Below the pieces are notes generated by a model, which worked only from the letters and a program-made list of their open reading frames with translations, was not told where the DNA came from and did no database searches. From Leptolinea sp. UBA5366 (GTDB taxonomy: Bacteria; Chloroflexota; Anaerolineae; Anaerolineales; Anaerolineaceae): DNA of 32,078 nucleotides. Every line of letters starts with the position of its first letter. Position 1 is the first letter of the stretch. The position numbers and the translations under genes are program-made. This document shows, one piece after another, positions 14,933 to 23,680 of this stretch. The stretch spans positions 23,640 through 55,717 of the forward strand of contig DHPK01000032.1 of the NCBI GenBank assembly GCA_002407845.1, in the 5' to 3' direction.

Positions 14933-16810
14933 TTGACTGATTTTGTAAAGAAAAGCGTACTTTTTGTTTGTCTGGCAGCCATTTTCACATCGATTGCTCT
15001 ATTTATTCCGATTCCACGTCAGATTGGGTTAATTTTCCGGCAGGATTTATTTATTCTGCCGCTTTTATTTGTACTGGCATGGATCACTGTCAGCCTGAAA
15101 AACAGCTATCTCAAAATCATCTTTTTTGCAGCCCTTTTTCTGATTTGCATTCTGCCGCTGTCCGGCTTATGGAATTCGGGCATGTCGGATCAGTTTATTC
15201 TGGCAGGGTCGATTCCCTGGTCTGATGGTTTCATCTTGTACAATCACACGATGCAGTTCATGTTCGGACAGGCGATGGGGGCTACAACTGCCTTGCGCCC
15301 TATTTCGGTGACATTCTATGCGCTCGTTTTATACCTCACGAATAACAATTTCATCCTTCTTTATGCCCTGATCGCGATTCTCACTGCGCTTACCGTTCTA
15401 TGGGCAGTCAATTCTGTAAATCAGTACTTTGGCTCCGTGGCTGCTGCTTTCTTTTATTGCAACGCCTTTTTCTATTTCCGCAGCCATCTTGGAGAATATC
15501 TTACAGAAAATTATGGGTTTATTCTTGGGATGTTTGCTTGCAATCTGCTGCTGAAAGGCTTGTTTGAAAAACGCGCAAATTTGACCATTTTCGGTTTTCT
15601 GATCTTTTCGACCGCATTAAATGCTCGTCCTGGTCCGATGCTAGTTTATCCGCTGGTGATTCTCTGGTTTATTTTCAGCTACTCAAAATCCTTCCCCAAC
15701 AGGCTGCGCCTAATCTTAGCGTTTCTTGCAGCACTTGCTGGCGGTTTCGTGATAAACGCCTGGAACACCTTTCAAACGTATGGTTCGTTAGATGTTCCAA
15801 ATCGGCTCGTTGCTGAAATCGTTTACGGTTTATGCAATGGCGGACAACCATGGTATTTTTCTATCAATCGCCCGGAAATCATTGCCCTGGCAGACTCCAA
15901 GAACGCTTTGCTTGATGTTGCCGGATTGTGTGCAGGGATTCTTCGTGATAATCCATCCAATCTCTTGCTCGCTGGGCAGAAAGTTGTCAGCACGCTCCTT
16001 TTTGACGCTCAAAAAGGTCTCTTTTCATACTTTGACGGCACTGCAATGACCTGGCTAGTCACTTTGGTTCGCGGAGGACTGATCGGACTTTGGATAGTTG
16101 GTATCATTATTGCTATGCGCAAAGACAAATCCCGTGTTTATGGTCTACTGACAGCACTGGCTTTTGGTTTTATCCTAACGCAGTTCATCGTACCGCCGTT
16201 TACGACCTATCAAATGCGATATGATGCTTCATCAATTTGGTTTCATGGAATATTGATCGGGATTTTCCCACAAGTTTTGATCAATCGGTTTAACGGGGTA
16301 ACCTTCTGGCAGCTCCCAAAATCAGCCGCAGAGCAGAAGACGTCAAATATCGTTGTTACTTTCAGCAGCCTATTAATCGCTTTAGCGGTTTTCTCTCCCT
16401 GGTTTTTAAAGCAGAACCCGCTCCCAATTCCAGCAATTTCCAAATCAGCCTGTGAAGCGGATGAAGACAGATTATTACTGAAAATTGATGAGGGGTCTTA
16501 CATTTATATGCAAGAGGAATCCAGTCTTGAACAGGATCATTATCCGACTTATCGATTGGCATTTGTGCGGGAAAAAATCCATAATATCGCTCACGCTGAA
16601 ATTTTTGAATTCACTGACAGCATCGATAAACCAACAGCAATTATCCGAGGGTTAGATCTTGAAACGTTTCAAGATGCTTTGGTGTTTTCACCGCTCGAAT
16701 TGGTCGCCGGACAAACAGGATATGTTCAATTCTGCGGAAGCTTCATTGACCCGCCTATTTTAAATAATGACAGGTTTTTCATCCCTGTATCAGCAACTTT
16801 TATCGAATAA
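14933..16810 (+). CDS. Large polytopic membrane protein, possibly GT-C glycosyltransferase-like
   Basis: 625 residues, unrecognised at family level. It starts at TTG 14933 behind GAAAGGTG. About eleven or more hydrophobic segments fill residues 1-490, for example 9-27, 33-53, 60-78, 128-150, 190-205, 215-250, 260-278 and 380-400. A soluble tail of about 135 residues follows, presumably outside the membrane. A long first loop with SDGFILYNHTMQFMFGQAMGA and the segment TALNARPGPMLVYPLVI resemble polyprenyl-phosphate-sugar-dependent GT-C enzymes in layout. No clear catalytic Asp-Asp/Glu pair was identified, so glycosyltransferase activity is only a guess. It precedes a histidine phosphatase by 13 bases and lies near surface-sugar genes. 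Confidence 0.8.
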   Translation: MTDFVKKSVLFVCLAAIFTSIALFIPIPRQIGLIFRQDLFILPLLFVLAWITVSLKNSYLKIIFFAALFLICILPLSGLWNSGMSDQFILAGSIPWSDGFILYNHTMQFMFGQAMGATTALRPISVTFYALVLYLTNNNFILLYALIAILTALTVLWAVNSVNQYFGSVAAAFFYCNAFFYFRSHLGEYLTENYGFILGMFACNLLLKGLFEKRANLTIFGFLIFSTALNARPGPMLVYPLVILWFIFSYSKSFPNRLRLILAFLAALAGGFVINAWNTFQTYGSLDVPNRLVAEIVYGLCNGGQPWYFSINRPEIIALADSKNALLDVAGLCAGILRDNPSNLLLAGQKVVSTLLFDAQKGLFSYFDGTAMTWLVTLVRGGLIGLWIVGIIIAMRKDKSRVYGLLTALAFGFILTQFIVPPFTTYQMRYDASSIWFHGILIGIFPQVLINRFNGVTFWQLPKSAAEQKTSNIVVTFSSLLIALAVFSPWFLKQNPLPIPAISKSACEADEDRLLLKIDEGSYIYMQEESSLEQDHYPTYRLAFVREKIHNIAHAEIFEFTDSIDKPTAIIRGLDLETFQDALVFSPLELVAGQTGYVQFCGSFIDPPILNNDRFFIPVSATFIE

Positions 16811-16823
16811 ACAGGAGGCTATT

Positions 16824-17375
16824 ATGACTAAATTAATCTTACTTCGACACGGGCAGACTGATTGGAATATCCAAGGTCTGTACCAAGGCCACACCGATAT
16901 TCCTCTGAACCAGACTGGCAGGGAGCAGGCAGAACAAGCTGCGGTTGAACTCAAAGACACTCCTTTTGACATTGTTTATTGTAGCGATCTCACACGTGCC
17001 CGGCAAACTGCGGAGGCAGTTCTAAAATTCCACCCGGAGGTTCCGATCATCATTGATCAAAGGCTCAGGGAAAGGAATTTTGGTGACCTGGAAGGCGCCA
17101 ACTATCGCAGAGACATTCTCAATCAGCCAATTTATACTGAAATTAAGGCAAACCCCTCAACGTTTCGTTTTCCGAACGGGGAATCGCTGGTCGATGTCCG
17201 CGAGCGCGCAGAAACGATCTATGAGGAGATTTTGAAAAATCATCCGGACGAAACCGTTCTGATCGTTTCTCATGGATCCTTCCTCGCAGTGCTTTCAACG
17301 ATTATTAATGGGGATCAACTTTCAGAACGCCGGAAATATATGTTTAATAATGCAGAACCGGTTTTCGCGAACTAA
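16824..17375 (+). CDS. Histidine phosphatase family protein (phosphoglycerate mutase-like)
   Basis: 183 residues with the histidine-phosphatase core. The RHG motif LLRHGQTDWN at 6-15 carries the phosphorylated His, RERNFGDLEG near 78 carries the acid residue, and VLIVSHGSFL near 150 carries the second catalytic His. Such proteins include cofactor-dependent phosphoglycerate mutases, alpha-ribazole phosphatase (CobC) and broad-specificity phosphatases. The short length argues against a glycolytic mutase, and the substrate cannot be assigned. A CobC role would fit a B12-dependent organism but is speculative. The ATG 16824 follows CAGGAGG; an in-frame upstream codon at 16767 lies inside the preceding gene. 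The stop overlaps the convergent wbqC stop by four bases. Confidence 0.92.
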   Translation: MTKLILLRHGQTDWNIQGLYQGHTDIPLNQTGREQAEQAAVELKDTPFDIVYCSDLTRARQTAEAVLKFHPEVPIIIDQRLRERNFGDLEGANYRRDILNQPIYTEIKANPSTFRFPNGESLVDVRERAETIYEEILKNHPDETVLIVSHGSFLAVLSTIINGDQLSERRKYMFNNAEPVFAN

Positions 17376-18076
17376 TCTGCTTTTGGATTATCCCGCCATC
17401 CCCAGATATATTGCGGCGCATCCGGACCGGTGTTGCAAATTAAATCGATGATCGAAACTTGGTGTTCAAAGGGAGAAAATTGCTGTGGGTAGGCGGGGTA
17501 TCCAGAGTAATCTTTCCAGATCAGCTCAATCCCAGCAGCTGTGTAATCAGCAAGGTCAATATAGTTTTTTGCAGCCGGACCAGAAATATACACCTCGGCA
17601 CCGGTTGCTTTGACTAATGACAGCAGTTTCTGGTGCCCAGAACCGCTCGACTGATAATCACTACTGATGCCGAACTCAGTCTGAATCCCCAATAGTTCAC
17701 GGGAAATTCGAATAATCAAGGACTGATTGAGCTGTGACAAGTTTTGCCATTGGGCGTCAAGGTAGGTATCTTCAAGCAGTCCTTTGATAGTCTGGAAATA
17801 AGGAGATTTTGAGTAATTCGTCAGAATTGCCTGATAATGCTGCCGTTGCCAGCGGTTTTCCACAATTTCGATTTCATCAATCCGCTTTTCAATTGAGCCA
17901 AAAACCGGCACAGTCAGCCACTTCAAGCCGTCGCGGGTCAGAATTCGATTGCGATTACGCCAGTCATTCTTTGTATATTGAACTTCGTCATAAAACAGGA
18001 ACAAATCCACATCGTGAATGATGTCGAAGTAGCCCTTCCATGGCAGATAATTAGACTGAAGTACGGCTAATTTCAT
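17372..18076 (-). CDS. WbqC family protein
   Basis: 234 residues. The N terminus MKLAVLQSNYLPWKGYFDII and the following LFLFYDEVQYTKNDWRNRN are diagnostic of WbqC-like proteins, which occur in O-antigen and surface-polysaccharide gene clusters. The biochemical role is not firmly known; they are suspected to act in modified sugar synthesis or transfer. The HQKLLSLVKATGAEVYISGPAAKNYID segment in the C-terminal half is also typical. It lies 9 bases downstream of the rffA-like aminotransferase on the same strand, a common pairing that supports a shared amino-sugar pathway. The last four bases overlap the end of the convergent phosphatase gene. Confidence 0.93.
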   Translation of the reverse strand: MKLAVLQSNYLPWKGYFDIIHDVDLFLFYDEVQYTKNDWRNRNRILTRDGLKWLTVPVFGSIEKRIDEIEIVENRWQRQHYQAILTNYSKSPYFQTIKGLLEDTYLDAQWQNLSQLNQSLIIRISRELLGIQTEFGISSDYQSSGSGHQKLLSLVKATGAEVYISGPAAKNYIDLADYTAAGIELIWKDYSGYPAYPQQFSPFEHQVSIIDLICNTGPDAPQYIWGWRDNPKAD

Positions 18077-18085
18077 CTTAAGGCT

Positions 18086-19219
18086 TCAGACTTGCTTGTA
18101 AAATTGAATTATCTGCCTTGTGACGGTCTCAATGTCAGCTTCAGTCAGGTTGTAATACATCGGCAACCGTAACAGCCGTTCACTTTCGGAAGTAGTAAAG
18201 CGATCTTCTCCATGGAAGCGTCCGAATCGCAGTCCGGCAGGCGAACTGTGCAGCGGGACGTAATGGAAAACGGATTCAACTCCATTTTCGCGCAGGAATT
18301 GGATCAACTTGGTACGCTCGCCCAGGTCAGCGGTCTTAATATAAAACATATGGGCATTATGTTCACAATTTTCAGGAATAAACGGCGGTTCAATTCTTCC
18401 GTTCGCGGCTAAATCGTATAATAGTTCAGCGTACAAATTCCAACTCGCCAGTCGGTTTTGGTTAATCATTTCTGCATGCTCAAGCTGGGGATAAAGATAA
18501 GCAGCGTTCAGTTCGCTGGGTAAAAAGGACGATCCAATGTCTACCCAGGTATATTTATCGACTTGACCGCGCCAGAACAAACTGCGGTTCGTCCCCTTTT
18601 CGCGAACGATCTCTGCCCGTTGGATCATCTCCGCATCTTTGATCAGGATCGCACCGCCCTCCCCCATGCTGTAATTTTTCGTTTCATGAAAGCTGTAACA
18701 GCCAAAGTCGCCGAGACTGCCAAGCGCTTTTCCTTCATAAGTTGAGAGTACGCCCTGTGCCGCATCTTCGACTACGCGCAAATCATACGTCTTTGCAAGT
18801 GCATTAATCCGATTCATTTCACAGCTGACACCGGCATAATGCACTGGGACAATTACACGTGTTCGGTCTGTGATTGCCTCTTCAATCAAGTTCTCATCAA
18901 TATTCATTGTGTCCGGACGAATATCGACAAAAACGATTTTCGCTCCGCGCAGGACAAATGCATTGGCGGTTGATACAAAGGTATAGGAGGGCATGATCAC
19001 CTCATCCCCTTCTTGAATGTCGCATAAGAGCGCCGCCATTTCGAGGGCATCGGAACAGGACGTTGTCAGTAAAGCTTTGGGTGTTCCGGTTCGGTTTTCA
19101 ATCCAATTGCTGCACAAATGAGAAAATTCGCCGTCGCCTGAAATTTTATGGCTCAGGACAGCTTTCTCAACAGATTCGCATTCTTTGCCAATAAAGGGCG
19201 GGATATTGAATGAGATCAT
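18086..19219 (-). CDS. rffA: dTDP-4-amino-4,6-dideoxygalactose transaminase
   Basis: 377 residues, the usual length for RffA/WecE. It is a PLP-dependent sugar aminotransferase of the DegT/DnrJ/EryC1 family that transfers the amino group of glutamate to dTDP-4-keto-6-deoxyglucose. The internal-aldimine lysine is Lys181 in SFHETKNYSMGEGGA, at the same number as in E. coli WecE. The HYAGVSCEM, EDAAQGVLSTYEGKALG and FHYVPLHSSPAG blocks are specific to this subgroup. The start is ATG 19219; a weak GAATAAAG precedes it. It is followed by wbqC, so the pair probably makes a 4-amino-sugar for a surface glycan. It diverges from lysA. Confidence 0.95.
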   Translation of the reverse strand: MISFNIPPFIGKECESVEKAVLSHKISGDGEFSHLCSNWIENRTGTPKALLTTSCSDALEMAALLCDIQEGDEVIMPSYTFVSTANAFVLRGAKIVFVDIRPDTMNIDENLIEEAITDRTRVIVPVHYAGVSCEMNRINALAKTYDLRVVEDAAQGVLSTYEGKALGSLGDFGCYSFHETKNYSMGEGGAILIKDAEMIQRAEIVREKGTNRSLFWRGQVDKYTWVDIGSSFLPSELNAAYLYPQLEHAEMINQNRLASWNLYAELLYDLAANGRIEPPFIPENCEHNAHMFYIKTADLGERTKLIQFLRENGVESVFHYVPLHSSPAGLRFGRFHGEDRFTTSESERLLRLPMYYNLTEADIETVTRQIIQFYKQV

Positions 19220-19394
19220 CTTTATTCGGTTACCAGATTCCTATTTTTCATTTGGATTCAATTGTAAATCATTTTTTATTGATCGCTCCCTTCATCAAGT
19301 ATTTGCAGCTTTAGCCTTGACCAGGTTTTCCGAGTAAATTGTTTTATAATCACCATCAGATAAAAAAATATTTGGAGACAACCTTGGAGGATAA

Positions 19395-20705
19395 ATGGCT
19401 GACAGCTCCTGTGATTTAAGTCTATTTCCTGATTCAACTGCAATCAATCAAAAAGGATGCCTGACAATCGGAGATTCCAATCTTGAGGCGCTTGCTGCCG
19501 ATTTTAATACTCCGTTATACCTCTACGATGCTGCCACAATCCGAACTCAGATTCATACAATTCAATCCGCGCTTGATGCTTATTATCCGGAAACCAGCGC
19601 TATTGCTTATGCATCCAAAGCTTATTTTTCATATCGGTTCGCCCAAAAGCTTGCGAGAGAAAACATCGAGCTGGATGTTGTCAGTCTCGCGGAACTGCGA
19701 ATTGCGCTGCGAGCCGGTTTTGATCCGGATCGGATCCATTTTCATGGCAATAATAAAAGTATGGATGAGCTGCAGACAGCCATTGAGCATGATATCCATG
19801 CGATTGTTGTTGACAACATGGAGGAGCTGCTTACGCTCGAAAAGATGGCTGTCCAATCAGGAAAGACAGTCCGAATCTGGCTGCGGATCACACCGGACAT
19901 CCGAGTGGATACACACCCGCACATTGAAACGTCCGCTGCGACCAGCAAGTTCGGTTTTCACATAGTGACAGGAGACGCTGAACAGGCGATGCGTTATGGT
20001 TTGAACTCAGCAGCATTTAATCTGACTGGAATTCACTGCCACCTCGGTTCTCAGCTGTTCGACCCCATCCCGTATCAGGCTGCGATTGAAAAGATTCTTG
20101 AGCTCGCACTGCGCTGCAACTACACCCCGCTGGAAATCAGCCCGGGCGGCGGTTGGGGTGTTCGCTATACTGAAACTGGTCAGGAAAATGAAGCAGCGCG
20201 CTGGGTCAGACCTGTTTCGGATACAATCGTCCGGATTTGTCACCAGCATGGATTACGATTGCCGAAATTGATTTTGGAACCTGGCCGCTGGCTGGTTGCC
20301 CGTGCTGGTGTCTCAATTTATCGAATTGGTTTTCAAAAACAAAACCTTGACGGAGAAAAACTGCTGGCAGTTGATGGCGGGATCGCGGACAACCCGCGTC
20401 ATGCGCTCTATCAATCGGACTACACAGCAAAAATTGTCCAAAATCCAGCGGGCGCTGCGGATCATTCATATAAAATCGTCGGCAAATTTTGTGAAACAGG
20501 GGATGTCCTAATCGAGAAAACAGCGTTGCCGGAAGCCCAGACAGGGGACTTATTAATTGTGCCGGTTTCAGGCGCTTATCAGCTCAGCATGGCATCCAAT
20601 TACAACCTTGCGCCGAGACCTGCAGTTCTTTGGCTCGAAAAAGACGGCCAGTTTGAAATGCTTCAGCCGCGGGAAGAACCGGACATCAGCTCGTGGTGGA
20701 TCTGA
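19395..20705 (+). CDS. lysA: Diaminopimelate decarboxylase
   Basis: 436 residues of the fold-type III PLP decarboxylase family, making L-lysine from meso-diaminopimelate. The PLP lysine is Lys75 in AYASKAYFS; the HCHLGSQ block near 217, the phosphate-binding GGGWG near 253, EPGRWLVARAG near 297 and the active-site KFCETGDVL near 371 are all present. The ATG 19395 follows TTGGAGG. It stands alone after a 175-base gap. A perfect TATAAT at 19345-19350 lies upstream, but I cannot pair it with a good -35 box. LysA suggests lysine is made through diaminopimelate; the downstream serine genes add to a biosynthetic patch. Confidence 0.96.
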   Translation: MADSSCDLSLFPDSTAINQKGCLTIGDSNLEALAADFNTPLYLYDAATIRTQIHTIQSALDAYYPETSAIAYASKAYFSYRFAQKLARENIELDVVSLAELRIALRAGFDPDRIHFHGNNKSMDELQTAIEHDIHAIVVDNMEELLTLEKMAVQSGKTVRIWLRITPDIRVDTHPHIETSAATSKFGFHIVTGDAEQAMRYGLNSAAFNLTGIHCHLGSQLFDPIPYQAAIEKILELALRCNYTPLEISPGGGWGVRYTETGQENEAARWVRPVSDTIVRICHQHGLRLPKLILEPGRWLVARAGVSIYRIGFQKQNLDGEKLLAVDGGIADNPRHALYQSDYTAKIVQNPAGAADHSYKIVGKFCETGDVLIEKTALPEAQTGDLLIVPVSGAYQLSMASNYNLAPRPAVLWLEKDGQFEMLQPREEPDISSWWI

Positions 20706-20791
20706 CTGATGTAATTTTAATTGTATGACAATTCAATGACCTCAAAATTGAGACATTAGATTAGAATATAAGTATCAAATCTTCCGTCTGA

Positions 20792-20821
20792 TTGGCAAAA
20801 TTTCAGGCGGGGGATTAGTAT
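20792..20821 (+). promoter_or_regulatory. Possible serC-serA promoter
   Basis: TTGGCA at 20792-20797 and TAGTAT at 20816-20821 are 18 bases apart. A second -10-like box, TACAAT at 20824-20829, lies just after. The -35 box lies in the loop of a weak hairpin formed by CCGTCTGA and TCAGGCGG (20783-20790 with 20802-20809). Both boxes deviate from consensus, so this is tentative. Confidence 0.4.
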
Positions 20822-20868
20822 GTTACAATATTTTTTTATCGTAATTCAACGAGATACAAGGAGAAACC

Positions 20869-21939
20869 ATGAAAAAACATAATTTTTTTGCTGGACCTGC
20901 AATTTTGCCTGAATATACCTATGAAAAATGTATTGAAGCGATCAAAGATTTCAGCGGTACCGGAATTTCGCTCCTTTCGATTTCACACAGATCGAAAGAA
21001 TTTGATGCTGTAATGGATAAAGCGGTCGCGATGACCAAGAAGCTCCTTGACATCCCAGAAGGTTACTCAGTAATTTTTGTCGGGGGCGGTGCAACGACTC
21101 AGTTTTACACAGTCCCTTATAACTTCCTGAAGACAAAAGCTGCGTACTTGGATACGGGCACCTGGCCGATGGGCGGTATCAAAGAAGCTAAATTATTTGG
21201 TGAAGTCGATATTGTTGCGTCCTCAAAAGATAAAAATTATTCCTATATCCCCAAAAATTACACTGTTCCGGAAGATGCAGATTACTTCGAAATCTGCAGC
21301 AATAACACGATTGAAGGAACCGAGATTCGCGAAGATTTCGACTGCAAAGTCCCGCTGATTTCCGATATGTCTTCCGACATTTTCAGCCGGCCGGTTGACG
21401 TTTCAAAATATGCCCTGATTTTCGCAGGTGCTCAGAAAAACTTCGCGCCTTCGGGCGTGACCATGGTCATCATTCGCGACTCCCAGCTCGAACGAGTTGT
21501 TCGCCCAGTGCCGACGATGGTTGACTATCGTGTTCAGGTTGCTAAGAATTCCATGTACAACACACCTCCGGTATTCCCGATCTTTGCAGCGTTGAAGACG
21601 ATGGAATGGGTTGAAGATTCAGGCGGCGTTAAAGAGATGGAACGGCGCGCAATTGAACGTTCAGACAAAGTTTATGCTGAACTCGACCGCAATAAATTCT
21701 TCGATCCCACTGTTCCGAATCCGGAAGATCGTTCACGCATGAATATTTGCTTCAAGATGAAACCGGAATACCAAGATTTGGAAGCTGGATTCCTTGATCT
21801 GGCGAAACAACGCGGTCTGATGGGCATCAAGGGTCACCGTTCAGTCGGCGGTTTCCGCGCTTCCTGCTACAACGCACTGCCGATGGAAAGCATCGATGCA
21901 CTTGTCTCCGCTTTACAGGATTTTGAGAAAGCCAACTAA
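20869..21939 (+). CDS. serC: Phosphoserine aminotransferase
   Basis: 356 residues. This PLP enzyme converts 3-phosphohydroxypyruvate and glutamate to phosphoserine. The opening MKKHNFFAGPAILPE and the SGTGISLLSISHRSKEF block are diagnostic; GGGATTQF near 72 helps bind PLP phosphate, and the PLP lysine is Lys190 in FAGAQKNFAPSG. The sequence looks to me more like the Bacteroidota type than the common Firmicutes or proteobacterial types, which is a memory-based impression. The ATG 20869 follows AAGGAG. serA begins 30 bases after the stop, so the two consecutive steps of serine synthesis are co-transcribed; no serB is visible here. Confidence 0.96.
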   Translation: MKKHNFFAGPAILPEYTYEKCIEAIKDFSGTGISLLSISHRSKEFDAVMDKAVAMTKKLLDIPEGYSVIFVGGGATTQFYTVPYNFLKTKAAYLDTGTWPMGGIKEAKLFGEVDIVASSKDKNYSYIPKNYTVPEDADYFEICSNNTIEGTEIREDFDCKVPLISDMSSDIFSRPVDVSKYALIFAGAQKNFAPSGVTMVIIRDSQLERVVRPVPTMVDYRVQVAKNSMYNTPPVFPIFAALKTMEWVEDSGGVKEMERRAIERSDKVYAELDRNKFFDPTVPNPEDRSRMNICFKMKPEYQDLEAGFLDLAKQRGLMGIKGHRSVGGFRASCYNALPMESIDALVSALQDFEKAN

Positions 21940-21969
21940 CCGACAGAAAACCGATAGAAGGAAATTGAA

Positions 21970-22896
21970 ATGAAAACAGTATTAATTGCAACTGAAAAAC
22001 CTTTTTCAAAAGCTGCAACTGCCTCGATCACAGCGATCCTTGAAGAAAAAGGCCATAAAGTTAAACTTCTGGAAAAATATACAGACGTTAACCAGTTGTA
22101 TAAAGCAGTTGCCGACGTAAACGCAATTATCGTCCGCAGCGACAAGATTACACCCGAAGTCGTCTCTCATGCTCCGAACCTTGAAATGGTCGTCCGTGCC
22201 GGCGCAGGCTATGACAATGTTGATCTGGTCGTGACGAAAGGAAAAGGAATCGTCGTCGAGAACACGCCTGGGCAGAACTCCAATGCAGTTGCCGAGCTGG
22301 CATTTGGACTGATGGTCATGGCAGCCCGAAACTTCTATGATGGTTCGACTGGTTTTGAACTCAAAGGGAAGAAATTCGGTATTCACGGCTTTGGCTACAT
22401 TGGCAAATGCTCCGCGACAATTGCAAACGGATTTGGCATGGAAATTTTCTATCATCACAGCCGTTTGCTCCCAATCGAAGTCACCGGTCCTTACAATGCC
22501 ATCGGCATTGAAGACGTGGTTGACTTTTATCGCACCTGCCAGTTCATCTCGCTCAACATCCCGATGCGCCCAGCCAATGCGAAAATCATCAATTATGATT
22601 TGATGATGAGCATGCCGGAAAATGCAGTGCTGGTCAATACCGCCCGCGCTGAAGTTGTCAACGATGAGGACCTGCTGCGCGTCTTTGAAGACCGGAAAGA
22701 TTTCCGTTACGCAGCGGATGTGGCTCCGTCCAACAAAGCAGAAATTGCCGAGAAGTTTGCAGGGCGGGTTTTCTTTACGCCCAAGAAGCTTGGCGCCCAG
22801 ACTGCCGAAGCGAACAATAATGCTGGGATGGCTGCTGCCAATCAGATTAATGAATACTTTGCAACGGGTGTCAGTCAGTTCCAGGTAAATAAATAA
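21970..22896 (+). CDS. serA: D-3-phosphoglycerate dehydrogenase-like protein, short form
   Basis: 308 residues of the D-2-hydroxyacid dehydrogenase family, without the C-terminal ACT regulatory domain of long SerA. The substrate-domain block MVVRAGAGYDNVDL lies near 73, the NAD-binding GFGYIG at 140-145, and the catalytic arginine is Arg226 in LVNTARAEVVND. The position that normally holds the catalytic His (TPHxGAxT) reads TPKKLGAQT, so Lys272 replaces it. I recall the same TPKK variant in Bacteroidota SerA proteins of this length, so it may be a working subgroup. It would oxidise 3-phosphoglycerate for serC, encoded 30 bases upstream. A strong terminator follows 21 bases after the stop. Confidence 0.9.
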   Translation: MKTVLIATEKPFSKAATASITAILEEKGHKVKLLEKYTDVNQLYKAVADVNAIIVRSDKITPEVVSHAPNLEMVVRAGAGYDNVDLVVTKGKGIVVENTPGQNSNAVAELAFGLMVMAARNFYDGSTGFELKGKKFGIHGFGYIGKCSATIANGFGMEIFYHHSRLLPIEVTGPYNAIGIEDVVDFYRTCQFISLNIPMRPANAKIINYDLMMSMPENAVLVNTARAEVVNDEDLLRVFEDRKDFRYAADVAPSNKAEIAEKFAGRVFFTPKKLGAQTAEANNNAGMAAANQINEYFATGVSQFQVNK

Positions 22897-22917
22897 ACCT
22901 TAGTTTTTTAGTGCACT

Positions 22918-22950
22918 AAAAGCTGCGGAATCAAACCCGCAGCTTTTTTT
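22918..22950 (+). terminator. Rho-independent terminator after serA
   Basis: AAAAGCTGCGG (22918-22928) pairs perfectly with CCGCAGCTTTT (22937-22947) around an 8-base loop and runs into further T residues. It closes the serC-serA unit. Confidence 0.92.
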
Positions 22951-22993
22951 ATCTCCGCAGAAAGGTATAATTAGCGGGTGTTTGGGGGGAATA

Positions 22994-23680
22994 ATGGAAC
23001 AATTCAATATCGGAGATATCGTTGAAATACCCAGCGACTTTACTGATGAATCGTCGCAGTTAAACTTTCGGGGCTCGTTTGGGATTGTCCGCTTAGTTTT
23101 TGACTCTGAGGATCAAAATGAGGAGCCTGAAGTGCTGTTCGAATTAAGCGCGGAAACCTTGCGAAGCATTCCGACTGATTTTTTACTGGATTGCTTTGAA
23201 AATGAAGTTGACTGGTCTTATATCGTCGTTCCTCAGTCAATTGTTCAGCGATCCGATCGTCCTTTTTCTTCCCTCGCTGTAGAATGGGAGAAAAACAAGA
23301 TCGGTTCCGCCCTTTTTTGGCCTAAATTGGATCGGATCGGAGAATTAATCAACAGTGTGTTTTCCAAGGCTGCCGCCGATCAATCCGTTTCTCCTTACCA
23401 AATTTGGGTTGAATATCTATCCGAAAAATTGAAATTCCCATTCAATGCTCACGTCTGCTTTGATTATGAAGAAGAGGACGGAATCTTGCAGCCGTCTGAT
23501 GGAGTCAATGTATTGTCAATCGAAGGCTGGGATATTCCCCTCGGCGTTTTTTGTAGCGTTGAAAGCCGCGGTCAAGCCTTCATTCTGCCACTGCAGGACA
23601 TTGCTGCGGCACGCACTGCCGGCAGATCAAACCATCGCATCCTGGAGGCTTACGAAGCATGGCTTTTCTCACGGATGTAA
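22994..23680 (+). CDS. Hypothetical protein coupled to dus
   Basis: 228 residues from ATG 22994, which follows GGGGGGA; an in-frame TTG at 22982 is possible but less likely. No named family can be assigned with confidence. The N terminus MEQFNIGDIVEIPSDF and the RGSFGIVRLVFD stretch resemble a small beta-barrel (KOW/SH3-like) opening. The C-terminal 90 residues (IWVEYLSEKLKFPFNAHVC through ILEAYEAWLF) resemble a short domain that databases often mislabel as calcium-binding; no EF-hand is present. The protein is acidic and has no signal or membrane segment. A -10-like TATAAT lies at 22966-22971. Its last 22 bases overlap the dus start, so the two are translationally coupled. Confidence 0.82.
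   Translation: MEQFNIGDIVEIPSDFTDESSQLNFRGSFGIVRLVFDSEDQNEEPEVLFELSAETLRSIPTDFLLDCFENEVDWSYIVVPQSIVQRSDRPFSSLAVEWEKNKIGSALFWPKLDRIGELINSVFSKAAADQSVSPYQIWVEYLSEKLKFPFNAHVCFDYEEEDGILQPSDGVNVLSIEGWDIPLGVFCSVESRGQAFILPLQDIAAARTAGRSNHRILEAYEAWLFSRM

Noticed and set aside
19317..19350. TTGACC plus TATAAT upstream of lysA as a promoter
   Set aside because: The spacer is 22 bases, too long for a normal sigma-70 promoter; only the -10 box is credible.
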